From: Atopsyche davidsoni
Taxonomy: Eukaryota; Arthropoda; Insecta; Trichoptera; Hydrobiosidae
Direction of reading: 5' to 3'
NCBI GenBank assembly: GCA_022113835.1
Contig: JAILWY010000023.1
Location: 2,418,001-2,482,000 of the forward strand
Length of the DNA stretch: 64,000 nt
Below are positions 1-11,901 of the stretch, piece after piece. The notes beneath the pieces are model-generated. The model saw only the letters and a program-made list of their open reading frames with translations. It was not told the origin of the DNA and did no database searches. The translations under genes were made by a program, and so were the position numbers. Numbering within the stretch: the stretch's first letter is position 1; every line of letters starts with the position of its first letter.

Positions 1-110
1 GCATATTATACATACACTACACTATTTTCCTCTGAGAAAACCATGAACACTGGCTCAGCATCCTCTGACGAGAGTCACTTGACGAAGAAGCTGTGATATC
101 CCACTGACGT
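1..110 (-). repeat. R1 family fragment
   Basis: On the minus strand this matches one end of a dispersed repeat seen again near 18.8, 23.4 and 24.0 kb. Shared landmarks are a CTCTGAGAAAACCATGAACA-like block, a CACTACACTATTTTCC block and a purine-rich GAAGAAG edge. It probably runs off the window start. The family has no coding capacity that I recognise and its class is unknown. Confidence 0.6.
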
Positions 111-568
111 ATTATACGACGATCGTTCTACTTGCGTTTCTATCGGAAATCTGAGGAGGGATTATTCTCAAATAGAATAAAGTATGAAACAGCTTAAATA
201 ATCTGTTTTATCATTTCGAGCGCACAGAGTCGAGAGTTGAAAATCAGCCAATTAGGATTCGGCGCGGTGTCGCTGCGCTATCTGATTTATGCTAAGCGAA
301 AGCAAACCTTATGAGCGCGACTGCTTTGCGCTTTTACGGCCTCAGAGCTCCACTTCCGCACCGAAATCGCCAATCAAATCACGCAAAATTATATTGACGC
401 CATTCACGACATGGCGATATCGAAAAATTATTGATTTTTATTAGAACGCTCCAGTATTATTTTATTACGGTTTGTAGTTAATTTGTTTAGCTTTGTTGTA
501 AAGTTATTGTTATGCGCTTTTGTGTTTGCCCATTTTGTTTGCGCCGAGAGGGGTGGGAAGCGATCATT
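111..568. other. No gene seen; mixed AT-rich sequence
   Basis: Short overlapping frames only. A GC-richer patch around 240-410 contains nothing I recognise. Confidence 0.5.
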
Positions 569-808
569 ACGCGAGCGGAGCGTATTTCTGTAATACAGCA
601 CGGAAGCCCGACACAATGATAGAGGCTGTGCGGGTTTTGAATTCCGCACTGGCTGATCGACGGCCGCGGCTGAGGCTTCGTACAGTAGCTCGAGAAAGCG
701 TGTTGCTTATTAGTGTTGGATGGGAGCTCGACACTGTGATATAAGGTGTACGGGTCTTGAATTCCGCACTGGCTGATCATCGGCTGCGTTTGAGGCTTCG
801 TACAGTAG
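569..808. repeat. Two-copy 120-bp tandem repeat
   Basis: Units 569-688 and 689-808 are head to tail. The second half of each unit is highly conserved: a block beginning CGGGT(T/C)TTGAATTCCGCAC lies at 631 and again at 751, and both copies end with GAGGCTTCGTACAGTAG at 688 and 808. The first half is more diverged. An open minus-strand frame of about 97 codons spans both units and repeats its own peptide, as expected of a translated tandem repeat. I therefore do not call it a gene. Confidence 0.75.
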
Positions 809-870
809 TCTTCATCGGGTACCTTTCGCTTTCGGGTCCAGCTCGCTAAGCATATATTTATGCTGAATTA

Positions 871-1090
871 GAGCACTGCAGTTTCTACACTGCAGTTTTA
901 TATTGCTGCTGCCCAATAGCATTATTATATAATCCTTTACTTACAAATCTTTAGCATTTAGATCCAATACTCCTTCTGCAAGCTATAAAAAAACAATAAC
1001 AGGACCCTCTCCACCTCGATAAGGTACTTCCCTCCCCTATCACTTCAAGTCCACTACTCCATTACCGATCCTTTACACAGGGTAAAGCTA
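871..1090 (+). repeat. R1 family copy
   Basis: Shares with 18761-19030 the blocks ATTGCTGCTGCCCAATAGCA, TCCTTTACTTACA and CCACTACTCCATTACCGATC, in the same order. The block around 951-1000 also matches 47350-47400. No coding capacity recognised. Confidence 0.75.
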
Positions 1091-1183
1091 TTCAACTATA
1101 CTTGCCATCTGAATAACCAATCTCATGATATAACTCATATTTCTTATAATTCTTCGGAAATACGTCATATAGATCACTTTTTC

Positions 1184-1240
1184 GTGGTTCAGTGGCTAGC
1201 ACGTTTGCTTATCGTTGACGCACTGAGTTTTATTTATTTT
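1184..1240 (+). repeat. tRNA-like (SINE head) fragment
   Basis: Contains a box-A-like run, TGGTTCAGTGGCTAGCACG, as in tRNA-derived SINEs. I see no convincing box B or acceptor stem, so it is not a working tRNA. Confidence 0.3.
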
Positions 1241-1689
1241 TTTCATTGCAAACGTCCGGTTTTTCAGATGACTATCCCAGCATATTATAAAACCCAAACA
1301 TCTGAATTTCATGATACTATTATTCATCAATTAATTATTGTTCCAACATCCATTACATGAAAATGTACTATTATAATAAATCGATTATTCGGTTGTGCGT
1401 TTTCCCATCACTCAGTGGTATCTTAGAGATTTCTATTTGCTTAGATGTATTTCTAAGTAGAAAGAAAAAATATATTCTAGTTGAATTAACTTTCTCGCAA
1501 ATGACAGGGCTGCCTCCTCGCACGCTCCTAATAATTTCTGTATCAAGCTTGTAATTTCTCTAATGAATTACTTTGTGTGTTATTTCTTCTATTGAAGTCA
1601 CCGAAGTGGCCTCCAGCCCTGTAGCAACATACAAATGTATACTTACTCTATTTCAAAATAATAATAAAACGAGTTTGGTACACTGAGAA

Positions 1690-2270
1690 GTGTACTGCAA
1701 AAAAATATTTTTATTTCTGTGTAAAACATACAAATAAATTATTGATATCAAAACAAAGGATATCTCTTGAAAAATAGAAACGATTATATTGACTACAGAA
1801 TTACAAAATTTTATATATTTATAGCTGTGTCTAAAACAGTCGTTTTATTTGTGTACATTATATTTACTATTTATACACTAAGTGATATCCTAAAAAAATA
1901 TACCTCTATACTGACAACTTGATTTCAAATAATAAATAAATTTATTGCTATGTCTAAAGCAGACGTCATATTCGATTACATTATATTTATAATATTTACG
2001 CACTTTGTATCAAAACAAGTGATAAATCCGAAAAAAAACTACTACATTGACAACTAGTCTTGTCTTTATAACAGATAATGTTATTTTATTACAATTTTTT
2101 TTTTTCATAAGCGATGTCTACTGAAAATTAAAAGAGACTGCTAAAAAACTAAACACTGGACTATAAATACGTATATTTATCGTTATGCTTAAAGCAGGTA
2201 TATTATTTATTTGTTTATATTGTTATAACATTATTTTTCTGCTAAAACTGTACGGTGTTGGTACCATTCT
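1690..2270. repeat. Degenerate AT-rich tandem array
   Basis: Several diverged units recur head to tail. A block resembling TTATNGCTATGTCTAAAGCAG appears near 1822, 1944 and 2178. A second block resembling ATATTGACNAC, preceded by an A-run, appears near 1787, 1912 and 2051. Spacing of about 120-140 bp suggests an old satellite-like array with insertions. Boundaries are approximate. Confidence 0.45.
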
Positions 2271-2877
2271 GTGTAAATTATTTTAGGCCAAAGAAATCCA
2301 TTTTAAAATACTTCGAAATGTCTTCTTTTTTTTTTTTGATAGATAAAATTGTATATTTATCCCATTTTAAGTGTTTTATTGTTATTTTAAATATAACCAA
2401 GGTCATCTGCATTGCGAAAATGTAAAGGTGCAACAGGACGAGCCGCAACTCGTGTATTCGTGCTTGTTTCCACGTAACATTCAACTCCAGAGCATTTTTC
2501 TTGTCTGGCATTTTCCACTGAAGCTCTTATCTATTTTTATCCATCCAGCGAACACATCATTCTTTAGTCCACTATTGAAATATTTTTTAGCTCACGGTCT
2601 GTGTACGTCAAGTGCGAATACAGGACGTCCACAAACTGATGTACAAAATTAAACGGCAACAATTTTAATATCAATAAGTGGCTATACAGCATAGTACTGT
2701 GGCAGTATTACCAATAAAGTTAATACTGCCTTTTCTAAAGTAACATAAATTAATATAAATTTTTTATTTTATTTCGTTAAGTTGTACTTATATAATTTGA
2801 TTTATATGAATAATTATATCTATTAAAGTTATTTTTCCCATCTATATAATAACTAGCAATAGGCTAATTGTATAGGC

Positions 2878-3444
2878 CAGGGGTCGGCAAAGTGCGGCTC
2901 CGGAGCCGCATGCGGCTCTTTGACCCCTCGAGTGCGGCTCTGGCAAAAATATCCCCGGGTATTGTTTTTAATAAAATTAAAATTAATAACACGCAAACTG
3001 TAATTGATGCAAGAACATCGTTCGCATTAAATGTTTGTCATGAGATTTCATCGATTATTGTATTTTCATTTTTATGTGCGACTTGTAGAGAATATATTTT
3101 AATTTTTTGATCTTAAGTACTTACATATAATTAATAACGCTTTATTTATTTTTACATATATATGTGTTTAATAAAAGTTTCTTTCTTATGATTCTTTCTT
3201 TATATTACAGTAGCCTTAAGTTTTTGTACTACACTTTCTATTTCTTATTTTTTCTAAACTGTATTATATTAACTTTAAAGCCCTAAGGGTGTTTGTTTGA
3301 TAATAAATAAATCATGCTTTATTCGGTATACCCGTAATTTAATAAAGTGTTGAATTATAAACAACTTGGCTCCCAATTTTTTTTTTTACGTTGTAATGCA
3401 TTATACATATCTGGCTCTTTGGTTAATAAGTTTTCCGACCCCTG
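2878..3444. mobile_element. Non-autonomous hAT transposon (MITE)
   Basis: The 567-bp element begins CAGGGGTCGGCAAAGTGCGG and ends TTTTCCGACCCCTG, so its termini are short inverted repeats of the CAGGGGTCGGCA type known from hAT elements. It is flanked by the 8-bp direct repeats GTATAGGC (2870-2877) and GTATAGAC (3445-3452), 7 of 8 matching. An 8-bp target duplication is diagnostic of the hAT superfamily. The subterminal GC-rich GCGGCTC repeats at the left end and the single GGCTCTTTG near the right end also fit hAT subterminal motifs. The interior is AT-rich with no transposase remnant. One mutation per duplication suggests a fairly young insertion. Confidence 0.88.
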
Positions 3445-3459
3445 GTATAGACCATTGTA

Positions 3460-5210
3460 AACGAATAAAAGTATTTTCTAATATTATTAATTAAACTGCG
3501 AGTTGCAGGCGCGTTGTATAAAAATAACGGACGTATCTCTCAACAATAAAAGAGCACAATGTTTTTGACTTTCGCCCGGCCGGACCTCTCGAGAGCACAC
3601 AACTGCAATATTAATGGCGCTTCATTAGTCCGGCGGCAGCGCCATTTGTAAGGGACGCCATCTTGTGTCTGTCGGCCATTTTGAAAAAAATGCGCGCAAA
3701 ATCGGCTAAAAACAAACAATGACGTATTCGCATAAATATACGTCAATATGCAGTTTTTTCTCCGTTTGTTTTTTTTAAGTACATTCCTGTCTAAATGAAA
3801 ACAAAATGCGAATTCACAAATGCTGAACCATTTGTACTTTAGACTTTTAGGTTGCAAAGCTTAAATAATTAATTTAAACATTATATATATATATAGCACG
3901 CTTGTTTACTGGCCACAGGGTCCCAGGGTTGAATCAGAGGGAAGAAATATATATTTTTTTATTTAGAAAACTATAAATAAAATACTGGAAACGTATCATA
4001 CCACTACCATCTGGTTACCTGAACTTCGACGTCTCCGGCTCCAAAATGCAAAATAAACTTAGGTTTTCTGGTCCCCGGATTTTATATTTATGCGTTTTTT
4101 CGATATAAATCTATAAATAAAAAATCTGGACCCTTCTAGGATGTCAAAGTTGTCTAAAACCCTAAAAAATGGGATTTTACGACTCCTAACTCAGTTTTTC
4201 CGAGATGTATCCTGATTGTGGTTTTTTTAAAATAAAAATTCATCTTTGTATACATAAATAAACCAAATAACAATGCATCTGTTCCTTACGGTATTTTTTT
4301 TAATGAAAATAATCATAGGTACGCAGCTAATTTTCCTCGGAACAAAAATATATTTTGCGAAAATATGTTGCAAAATTTATTCGAAAATATAAATCTTGTA
4401 AATACTTACGCAAGTAAAAATAAAAAAAAAACGTACAGATATTGCTGCGGAGAAAAAAAAGAAAACGAATAAAAAAGTTATAAAATAATGTAATCTCATT
4501 ATACAGTCGGAATTACAATCGTCAGACTTATTTGATACGTTCATTTATATTCCCGTAAAGAACATCTGTTGCTCGCGAATAAAAAAAAATGTTAAGTGCC
4601 CGAGTTCCGGCCCACCCTATATTACATTTTATAGAGAATTGCCGAATCTCACTCTTTATTAAGTACAGGCTTAAGACTGCGCCCCTGGAATACTCGTATA
4701 CCGTTAAGCCGAAGTTATAATGACCGCCCTGACTAATATAAAAAACTTGCGCAACCTTTACGCGAGGTTTAGTGAAACTTTAGCGACAGCATAATAAACG
4801 GATACATATTTTAGCCATCTAAATTTTAGTTGTGTAAACAACAAAAATAGTCTTGATCAAGTCTAAATATTATATATATAACAATTATATAAATGCATTA
4901 TATGTTAATAAACTCATCTGTGAAAATATTTTTTATAATTGATTGAGTGTCCTGTTTTTGGGTAATAAATAATATTATTGTCGTAAATTAAGCTAAAAAT
5001 AAACTGCTTACATAAAAGTGGAATAATTATTTAATACTAAGAACGATTAACATTAAAATTTACAGCTTCGGAAAGAATACTGGACTCTTATTCTAAATGT
5101 ATACTAAAACTTTTACATGCATGTTTTTATTTGTACCGGAATAAATATGTATTAGTCATACTGAATAAATTTATAATATCTTCTTCTCCAATTGCCTCTC
5201 CTCTCTTCTT
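3460..5210. other. AT-rich, no gene recognised
   Basis: A moderately GC patch at 3550-3700 carries four GCCAT/ATGGC cores (see findings). The rest is AT-rich. GAGTTCCGGCCCACCCTATA near 4603 resembles the ragged end of an unknown repeat, but I could not find its partner. Confidence 0.4.
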
Positions 5211-5214
5211 ACTT

Positions 5215-5295
5215 ATTCGGCTGTACTCCTGAATTCCAGCTACTGGTGTAAATTCCGCATCCACGATAGTTTTCTCCTTCCAGATTTTTCCACGG
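5215..5295 (-). repeat. R3 repeat fragment
   Basis: On the minus strand this shares GTGGATGCGGAATTTAC, followed by a CCAGT(A/G)GCTGGAA block, with 44505-44560 on the plus strand. The two copies lie 39 kb apart. Class unknown. Confidence 0.5.
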
Positions 5296-6315
5296 ACAAT
5301 CAGCTGCAGTAAGCTTTATTTATTATATAGAAAAATATGATTTTTACCATGTGCTAACTGTTCCCGATCGGCCGCCCAGAGACGCAACCCCAATGACGTC
5401 GGTTTAGTATGCGCTTGCCAGGACGGGATTTTAAACAAACGAATTTCGGATTAAGTAGTTCTGAGCTGATGTTGGTTCAGCGGCTGTTCTCCAAGCTGTG
5501 GTCCCGCAAAACTAAAGCGGGGGCCAAACACAAAAGCACTCGATAGGCCACACAGCCTTAAAACAGGAATATTTTATAAAAGGCAGTCCAAAAAAAAAAA
5601 TAAAAATTCTAAACATTTTTCAACATCCAATTGGTATAAAAGCACTTTATTAACTGATTCATAATAAAACTATGCAAAAAAAAAAAAAATTGTTATATCT
5701 TTTTTCATTTAAAATGCAATATATGAATTATATGAAATTATCAATATTCGTTCCAAGGGTTACAGCCATTATAATTATTTTTTATGTATGAATAAATTAT
5801 ATTTAATTTTTTTGCGCAATATTAATAGTTTGTGTTTCTTAAAAAAATAAAAATTTTAGCACATTAATACTACTGCTATTTTTCAACATTAAATACGTTA
5901 TTTATGGAAAATGTGATAAAAGTCTCAGTGATAGAGTAAAAAAGTAGGTCGTTAGCAACATCTTAATATTTGGAGCCATGTCAGGATCATCATCCAACAT
6001 GGTAATGATGAAGTATAAATATTTACTGCACAAATATAATTTTAATGATCGGAAAGAGGCACAGGGCGTTGCTGTTTGTGTTGATGATGATGGCGTATTA
6101 ATTAAAGTGAACTATAATCTCGGCGGACATTAGCGAGTTTTTGCCCGAGCCAAGTCGGAACAGGGTGCCTCGCAAATTCACGGCACGTTTGAATTCAATT
6201 ATATTAACCCCTTTTAAAAAATTAACGACCGAGCTGGACTTCTGTTACACTGATATTTATCAGATTTCATTTTTATATCTGCCAGGGGTTGGCAACCCAT
6301 GAATGCCTGAGAGCT
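5296..6315. other. AT-rich, no gene recognised
   Basis: Contains possible remnants of hAT-type ends: CAGCGGCTGTTCTCCAAGCT near 5479 and CAGGGGTTGGCAACCC at 6283-6298. Neither has a visible partner end or target duplication. No coding frame of interest. Confidence 0.3.
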
Positions 6316-7034
6316 AAGAGCGGTGATAGCAAATTCGAGTTTTTTGACCATTTGCTTTTGTACCTATTGCGAAAAATCGACTGCACCAATCAAAAAAATT
6401 TAAATGCAGAAAGTTAGATACATTCTTTCTTCCATTAGCCTTTTTTATTTCATATAATTTACTTTTAATATGATTGGACTGCCTCTGGTGTCTGATTGGC
6501 ACACCAGAGGCAGTCCATTACCTGGCGAAATCGTGTCATTTCATTAATTTAATTGTCACTTTATTTTTCTATGTGATTTTTTTACAACATATTGAAAAAA
6601 CTATAAATTATATTTATCTATTTTTTATTATTTAATTAACGTCCATTTTAAGGGTAAAATAAAATCTTGAAGATGTTAAAAAATCGGATAAAATGACGAC
6701 TTTCAAAACCAAAGTTTGTTAAAGATTTTTTTTAATTTTCAAATTAATCCCAACAGGAGGGTTTATAATTATTCTTTTAATTCCAATAAAAAAAAAAGAG
6801 TCATAAATGTTTAGGATTCTTGGAACAGGAACATCGCGAAACTCCAATGCCGAAACTTCAATCGGAAAAACACATTTTTATCATATTAAAAATAAATTAT
6901 AAGATATAAAAAAAAAATTCTAGTGGAAGAAAGGATGCATCTAACTTTCTGCATATAATTTTTTTGATTGGTGCAGTCAATTTTTCGCAATAGGTACAAG
7001 CAAATGGTCAAAAAAATCACCGCTCTTAACGAAT
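6316..7034. mobile_element. R2 family copy A, long inverted repeats plus internal hairpin
   Basis: Left arm 6316-6475 and right arm 6880-7032 are inverted copies. Both start AAGAGCGGTGAT and include GCGAAAAATNGACTGCACCA and TGCAGAAAGTTAGAT. Next to the left arm lies a hairpin (about 6478-6520) whose stem is ACTGCCTCTGGTGT with its complement. An AT-rich interior follows, shared with copies B (13744-14021) and C (16972-17518). It encodes nothing. Superfamily not assigned: no clean target duplication was found. Confidence 0.7.
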
Positions 7035-7715
7035 GAAAACTGCATTGGGAGGGTTGATAAAACGTCCAAATGGAAGTGCAAATTATTAATTGGCAAAATT
7101 TCTCGGTGATTGTTTTTAATTATCCCATAAAATATTTATATAAAGTCGTTAAGGCTTCATAGACTCGACAAGCAAAAGCTTGACACTGGATGTGGCTATG
7201 GTGTGGCATGATGTAATCAAAAAATCGGGCAGCTCCAGGTGCTCAATTTCAAACCTTGATAAATCTGCACGCATATATATATTATAACGGTGCTTACGGT
7301 ATTGGAATATTCGTGTCTACGTAAATAATTATACGTATAGAATTGGAAAGTTTTGGTGATGAATGAAATTGTCGGTGAAACTCCCCTGGTGGGCTCCACC
7401 GGCGCCGGAGATTGCGCGCAAAGACGGAAGCGAAGCCCCCAGGCCAGGACCTCCACCCCCTACTGTAGCCACCTCTACCAACCCCTAAAACTCGGAAAGA
7501 ACGCCAGCCTCGTGTAAACCATACCCGATTCCATGAGAAACTATTCTATTTAATTTTTTGACGTTTGATTCGCACAGATGATAAAAATTATAAAAAAAAA
7601 AATAATCAAGATATGTATAAACACTATAAATCAAAGCTAAACAAACAGATTTATTTTTGTACTTTCATTTATAGATAAACTGTTTACAGATGGATAACAA
7701 AAGTTATGACATACG
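7035..7715. other. AT-rich with one GC patch; no gene
   Basis: The patch 7375-7500 is GC-rich and gives an open minus-strand frame of about 79 codons with no recognisable domain. Probably an old repeat fragment. Confidence 0.35.
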
Positions 7716-8387
7716 TACGAGGGCGGTCCGAAAAATACTAAGCCTACAAAAGAAAAACGAACATTTTGAAAAAGTGGCGGTTTATTTCTCAAAATAGTCT
7801 CCTTTTAGCTCGATACACTTGACCCAGCGATGCTCCACTCTAACCCATCTGAAAAATACGTTTTCTCGAGGTCTGAAAAGTGGGCCTCCGTGGCGGCGAT
7901 GACCTCCTCATTCGACTTAAACCATTCGCACCCATTTGGACCCTCGTTCGCACGGGGCCAAATCTGGAGAATACGGTGGTTGGGGGAGCAGTTCGTAGTG
8001 CAATTCGAGCAATTTGAGGTGTGAGGCGGTGCGTTGTCATGGTGGAAGAGCACTTTTTTCTTCGCCAAATGGGGCCGTTTTTTTTGCAATTCGGCGTCGA
8101 ATCGGCCCAATAATTCGGCATAGTAGAGCTCTGTGATTATTTTGCCCTCCTCCAGGTAGTCAATGTAGATCATTACTTGTGAATCCCAGAAAACGGTGGC
8201 CATCACCTTTCCGGCCGATAGGACAGTCTTCGCCTTCTTCAGAGCACGTTCGCCGTATGAAGTCCACTGTTTCGACTGTTCCTTGACAGTACCCGTCTAC
8301 GAGAATGTACTACACGATAGTAAATCTCTCTTGCGATACTAGGACCATCGGGCGGTGAGGCTATGTACTTATCGGACCGCCCTCGTA
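7716..8387 (-). mobile_element. Internally deleted mariner transposon
   Basis: The termini are inverted repeats. The plus strand begins TACGAGGGCGGTCCGA at 7716, and the complement of the right end reads TACGAGGGCGGTCCGA at 8387, each beginning with the TA target dinucleotide. At 672 bp it is about half the usual mariner length (about 1.3 kb). The minus strand retains the middle and C-terminal part of the transposase gene directly behind the 5' terminal repeat. The N-terminal helix-turn-helix region was therefore lost by internal deletion while both ends stayed intact. Confidence 0.9.
7805..8290 (-). pseudogene. Mariner transposase, 3' part, frameshifted
   Basis: Reading from about 8290 downward, the first recognisable residues are the SKQWTSYGE...KKAK segment. 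Then come SAGKVMATVFWDS and the second catalytic aspartate in FHHDNAPPH. Just after that histidine the frame slips. The family segment YELLPQPPYSPDLAP continues in another frame, then a third frame carries the SNEEVIAATEAHF C-terminal region. The first catalytic aspartate (usually in a GDEKW context) is deleted, and the third is lost in a break after SPDLAP. Cut-and-paste activity is excluded. Assignment to the mariner/Tc1 family is secure. Subfamily is not resolved, though the terminal repeats resemble mauritiana-like elements. Confidence 0.88.
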
Positions 8388-9481
8388 TGTTGATTGTTGT
8401 ACTCTATATTAAAAATAATATTTAGATTTATTGATAAACAATTTTTTTCATTATAAATCAAAACTAAACAAAAATATTTATTTTTGTAGTTTCCTTAACA
8501 GATTAACAGATTACAAAAATTATGACATACATATATATATATATATATAAAAATAAATAAACACATAGAATGTTTATTGCATGAAAGACGTTTAACAATT
8601 CGTGTTCCCACTTGGTATATAATATAAATTATTTATTTTTTTACGGAACGCAGTATACGCGATAGTTTATCAACTATACATATCTAAGATATTAATATTA
8701 TAAAAGACTCCGTATTTTATTGAACCAGTGCAGTATGATAAATCTTTAAATTGAAATCATTATCTCGGAACATCATAAATCGTGATGGAATTGTTGAAAT
8801 CTATGAGATTTATACTAATGCTTTAAGATAAAAAATATGGTTTGTTTTTTTCTGTTAGCTTTTCAAAATTGATGTTAGCAAAATCAGTCCTTCATAAAAA
8901 ATAAGTGTAACATCACATTATTTATATAATATATATTTTTTTAATTTAAAGAGACTTTTTTCTGTCTTGAAAAAATCGATGATTAGTACATGTACTAGTA
9001 ATTTTTTTAAATACTCGTACCATTAAATGTTGATAGTTTGATCAAATATTATTTTAAACATTATCCATTTATTTATAAACTTGTCTTTCAGCATGCTGAA
9101 ATCTTATTGTTATTGACATATCAAGACAATTATAATTATATTTTTTTATTAAATTAGTCACATATTTTTTCATTACTTAATATCGTGTCTCATACAAGAT
9201 CCAAAGCATTGTTTGCCTATAAATTATTCTAGACACCGATTATTTATTATTTTATATGATATTCTTAAAAATACATAATTTGCTCGCAGTGATATTTTAC
9301 CTGATTTTCCTGATTTTGGACTCACTGCACCACTCTGAGGGTGAGGAAGAATGGTTAACCTCCTGGGAGGGTATCTCTGCCAATCTTTCACTACAACAGC
9401 ACTTTAGGACTTGTCACTGAAATCCACAAAAAAAACTTTAAAAATATATATAAATATGTACCGTTTATACTATGCATTATA
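8388..9481. other. AT-rich, no gene recognised
   Basis: A (TA)n run lies at about 8530-8550. A GC-richer stretch near 9300-9400 contains nothing identifiable. The first 24 codons of the open frame that reaches into the next element lie here and are not transposase sequence. Confidence 0.4.
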
Positions 9482-10043
9482 TAGGTGTCCAAAAAGAGTA
9501 TCGGGTGAATGTGACCGTTATTTCGATATGCTGAGAAAAATTTTGGGCCCAGAGCTGCAAGAGTTTCAAGGTTTCAACTCAAAAACGTGGTTCCAACAAG
9601 ACGGGACCACTTGCCATATATATAATCAATCAATTGAAGCTGTTAACGAATTGTTCCCTAATAAGGTCATTTCACGTAGAGGTAACATCAACTGGCTTTC
9701 CAGAAGCCCCGACCTTAGCCCTCTTGATTATTTCGTATGGGGATACCTTAAAAGTAGGGTTTATGAGAATAATCCGACAAAACTAACGGAATTGAAACAA
9801 AACATCAGATCAGAAATGGCAGCAATATCGAGGGCTATGTGTCAGCGTGTTATCAGCAATCTTCGTTCCAGATTAGAAGAGTGCCAGCAGCGCGTAACGG
9901 TCACCATTTGAATAACATCGTCTTTTTAAAATAATTTTCCATTTTGTATTTTTATAATCAACAATAAAAAAAATACTTGATAACAAGTAGTTTTTATTTT
10001 ACTGAACTAACAAATACCCGATACTCTCTTTGGACACACTGTA
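9482..10043 (+). mobile_element. Internally deleted DD41D-type Tc1/mariner element
   Basis: Left end TA-GGTGTCCAAAAAGAGTATCG at 9482. The complement of the right end reads TA-CAGTGTGTCCAAAGAGAGTATCG, giving imperfect inverted repeats of about 25 bp bounded by TA. Only about 560 bp remain of an element that is normally above 1 kb. It carries the C-terminal part of a transposase in plus orientation. The structure parallels the neighbouring mariner at 7716-8387: both ends kept, the N-terminal half removed. Confidence 0.85.
9507..9911 (+). pseudogene. DD41D transposase, catalytic C-terminal part
   Basis: An uninterrupted frame runs 9411-9911 (166 codons). Codons 1-24 lie outside the element and the next few are terminal-repeat sequence, so the start is not the original. 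Recognisable protein begins at GECDRYFDMLRK and includes WFQQDGTTCH (second catalytic Asp, residue 64 of the open frame) and SRSPDLSPLDYFVWGYLK (third Asp, residue 106). Exactly 41 residues separate them, the DD41D signature of an IS630-Tc1-mariner branch found in insects. The C-terminal helical region up to the stop is complete. The first Asp and the DNA-binding domain are missing. The frame is still open, which suggests a recent deletion. Confidence 0.88.
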
Positions 10044-11901
10044 TATGGGAAGATATAAGATGTTTATTTGTCTTTCTGTAAACTGAAAACAACTTAAAAA
10101 TATTCTGCTGTTGACAGAATACATATTTTTTTATAGATACTTTTACTGGAACAATAATATCAAGTATTTTTGAACTGCCACACAAAATAATTAACTAACC
10201 TTTTTACTATTCATAACTCATCTATACAGTTGATGTAAGTAATAAGCGATAGAAAATTTAAATCCAAGATAAATTTATGAGTCACTCCGGGTAGGTGTTA
10301 GATTGATTTTTTAAAATTGCAGGGATAAATAATTTTTCCGTACATACAGTGTGTACCGCATATATTGTCAAGTGGGCGCAAAAACAGTGGCGTCTTATAC
10401 AACTATCTCGTTTGGACCAAGGGCCGGACTTGGAGACCCCAGTTTACATTTTATTAATAACCTGCAGTAAAGTACTTAATTTTATTTATTTAATGTGTGA
10501 TTAGACCACTCTCGACCTCACGATCGAAGCTTTAGATAGTCGATACAGATTTATATTGACATTGCTTACAAATTGAGTGAATTTCGTGAGTTTGATTTCT
10601 ACTTTTTTTACTTTTTACTCGTCCGTAACGTCTTTGATCCTGGCGCTTGGATTGAATTGATTTGTATGTGTTTTTAATTAATTTAAATTCCCAGTCCACT
10701 CCTTGTGGTATTACATCAGAAGGGGTACGCAGGCTGGGGGTTGGGGCTCGGAAGGGGTCTCGTTACAGCGGCGGCGTGTTCCTGAATAGGTGACGCGATA
10801 ATGAGGCGAATCTGCCGCAACATACCTGCGCCGGCCCTGGAGCAGCCTCCCTCCCCGCCCCCTTGTTTATGGACGACACTGCCGAGCACATCTACTCTCC
10901 CTCTCTTCACCAAATAAAACTACCCTTTAGCTACACTCATATTAACTTATAAATTGCTAGTAGTCTGTGCGATCGATGTTTCGCCTCTGATGTAACATCG
11001 TCTTTGCCCTGATTCCCTGAAAATCATCGGATCAAAACTAGAAATAAAGTCAACCAATATTTAGATCGCACTTGTAGTCTTGATACATCTACAAACACAA
11101 GACCCTGGACTCCACTCGTTTCAAAACACCGACACATAAATCGCTTCGTAACATATCGATTCAAGTAATAAAAAGCATTAAGTTCAATGTTCCCAATATC
11201 ACATGAGACTCTACGGTTATTTCGTTAAAATAAACATTAATGCATTTGTAATAATACCGAATCAGCTGACATAACAACCCATTTTAGGCGGAGCCTCGGA
11301 TGTCCAGCGGCATCAGATACAGATGCACCCTCCTGACGTCCAATTCCAGATAAGATACCAACTTCGGCGACAGCTTCTTAACTTTATCTGATTGTTGGGG
11401 TTGAATGTAACTGATTCTGTTATTATTTTTTTTGGAAATTGGAGTTTTTAAACTCAACGTACACGCAGATGATTAAAAAAAAAAAAATTATAATCATCAT
11501 GTCGTATCTTTAAGAAATATATATATATATATATATATATTTGTAGTAATAAACTTGCCATGAAAATACATTTTATTGCAGTTACTATCAGAATATAAAT
11601 AAAAACTAGAGCGTATTTAGTTCTTTGCCCCATCTATGATGAATTTGCGAAGCGTATTTTTAATCTGAGTATTTTTCAAACGGGTAAATTATTAGGGTAG
11701 CACATCAGCCATAAAAAAAAACAAATAATAAAAAAAAAAAACAAACAAGAAACTATTGGGTATAGACAGAGAGATGCTATTGTTTTCAGACTCGGCTAAA
11801 TTAGCACATTTCAAACGTACCACGGGAAAATACAAAGTACACTGCCGCAAACTATGGACTGCTGATGTTTAAGCTTGGGAAACTCTTCTTTATTAAAATA
11901 G
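10044..11901. other. No gene recognised; one GC island
   Basis: GC-rich patch 10720-10880 and a smaller one at 11280-11390 with GATA-type cores (AGATAAGATA, TTATCTGATT). (TA)n near 11518-11541. No coding frame with recognisable domains. Confidence 0.35.

Noticed and set aside
487..780. 97-codon minus-strand open frame
   Set aside because: It is the translation of a two-copy 120-bp tandem repeat and repeats its own peptide; no known domain.
3540..3857. 105-codon minus-strand frame
   Set aside because: No recognisable domain; low-complexity lysine-rich composition and no splice or start context.
5479..6298. hAT element from CAGCGGCTGTTC near 5479 or CAGGGGTTGGCAACCC at 6283
   Set aside because: No matching opposite end and no 8-bp duplication found.
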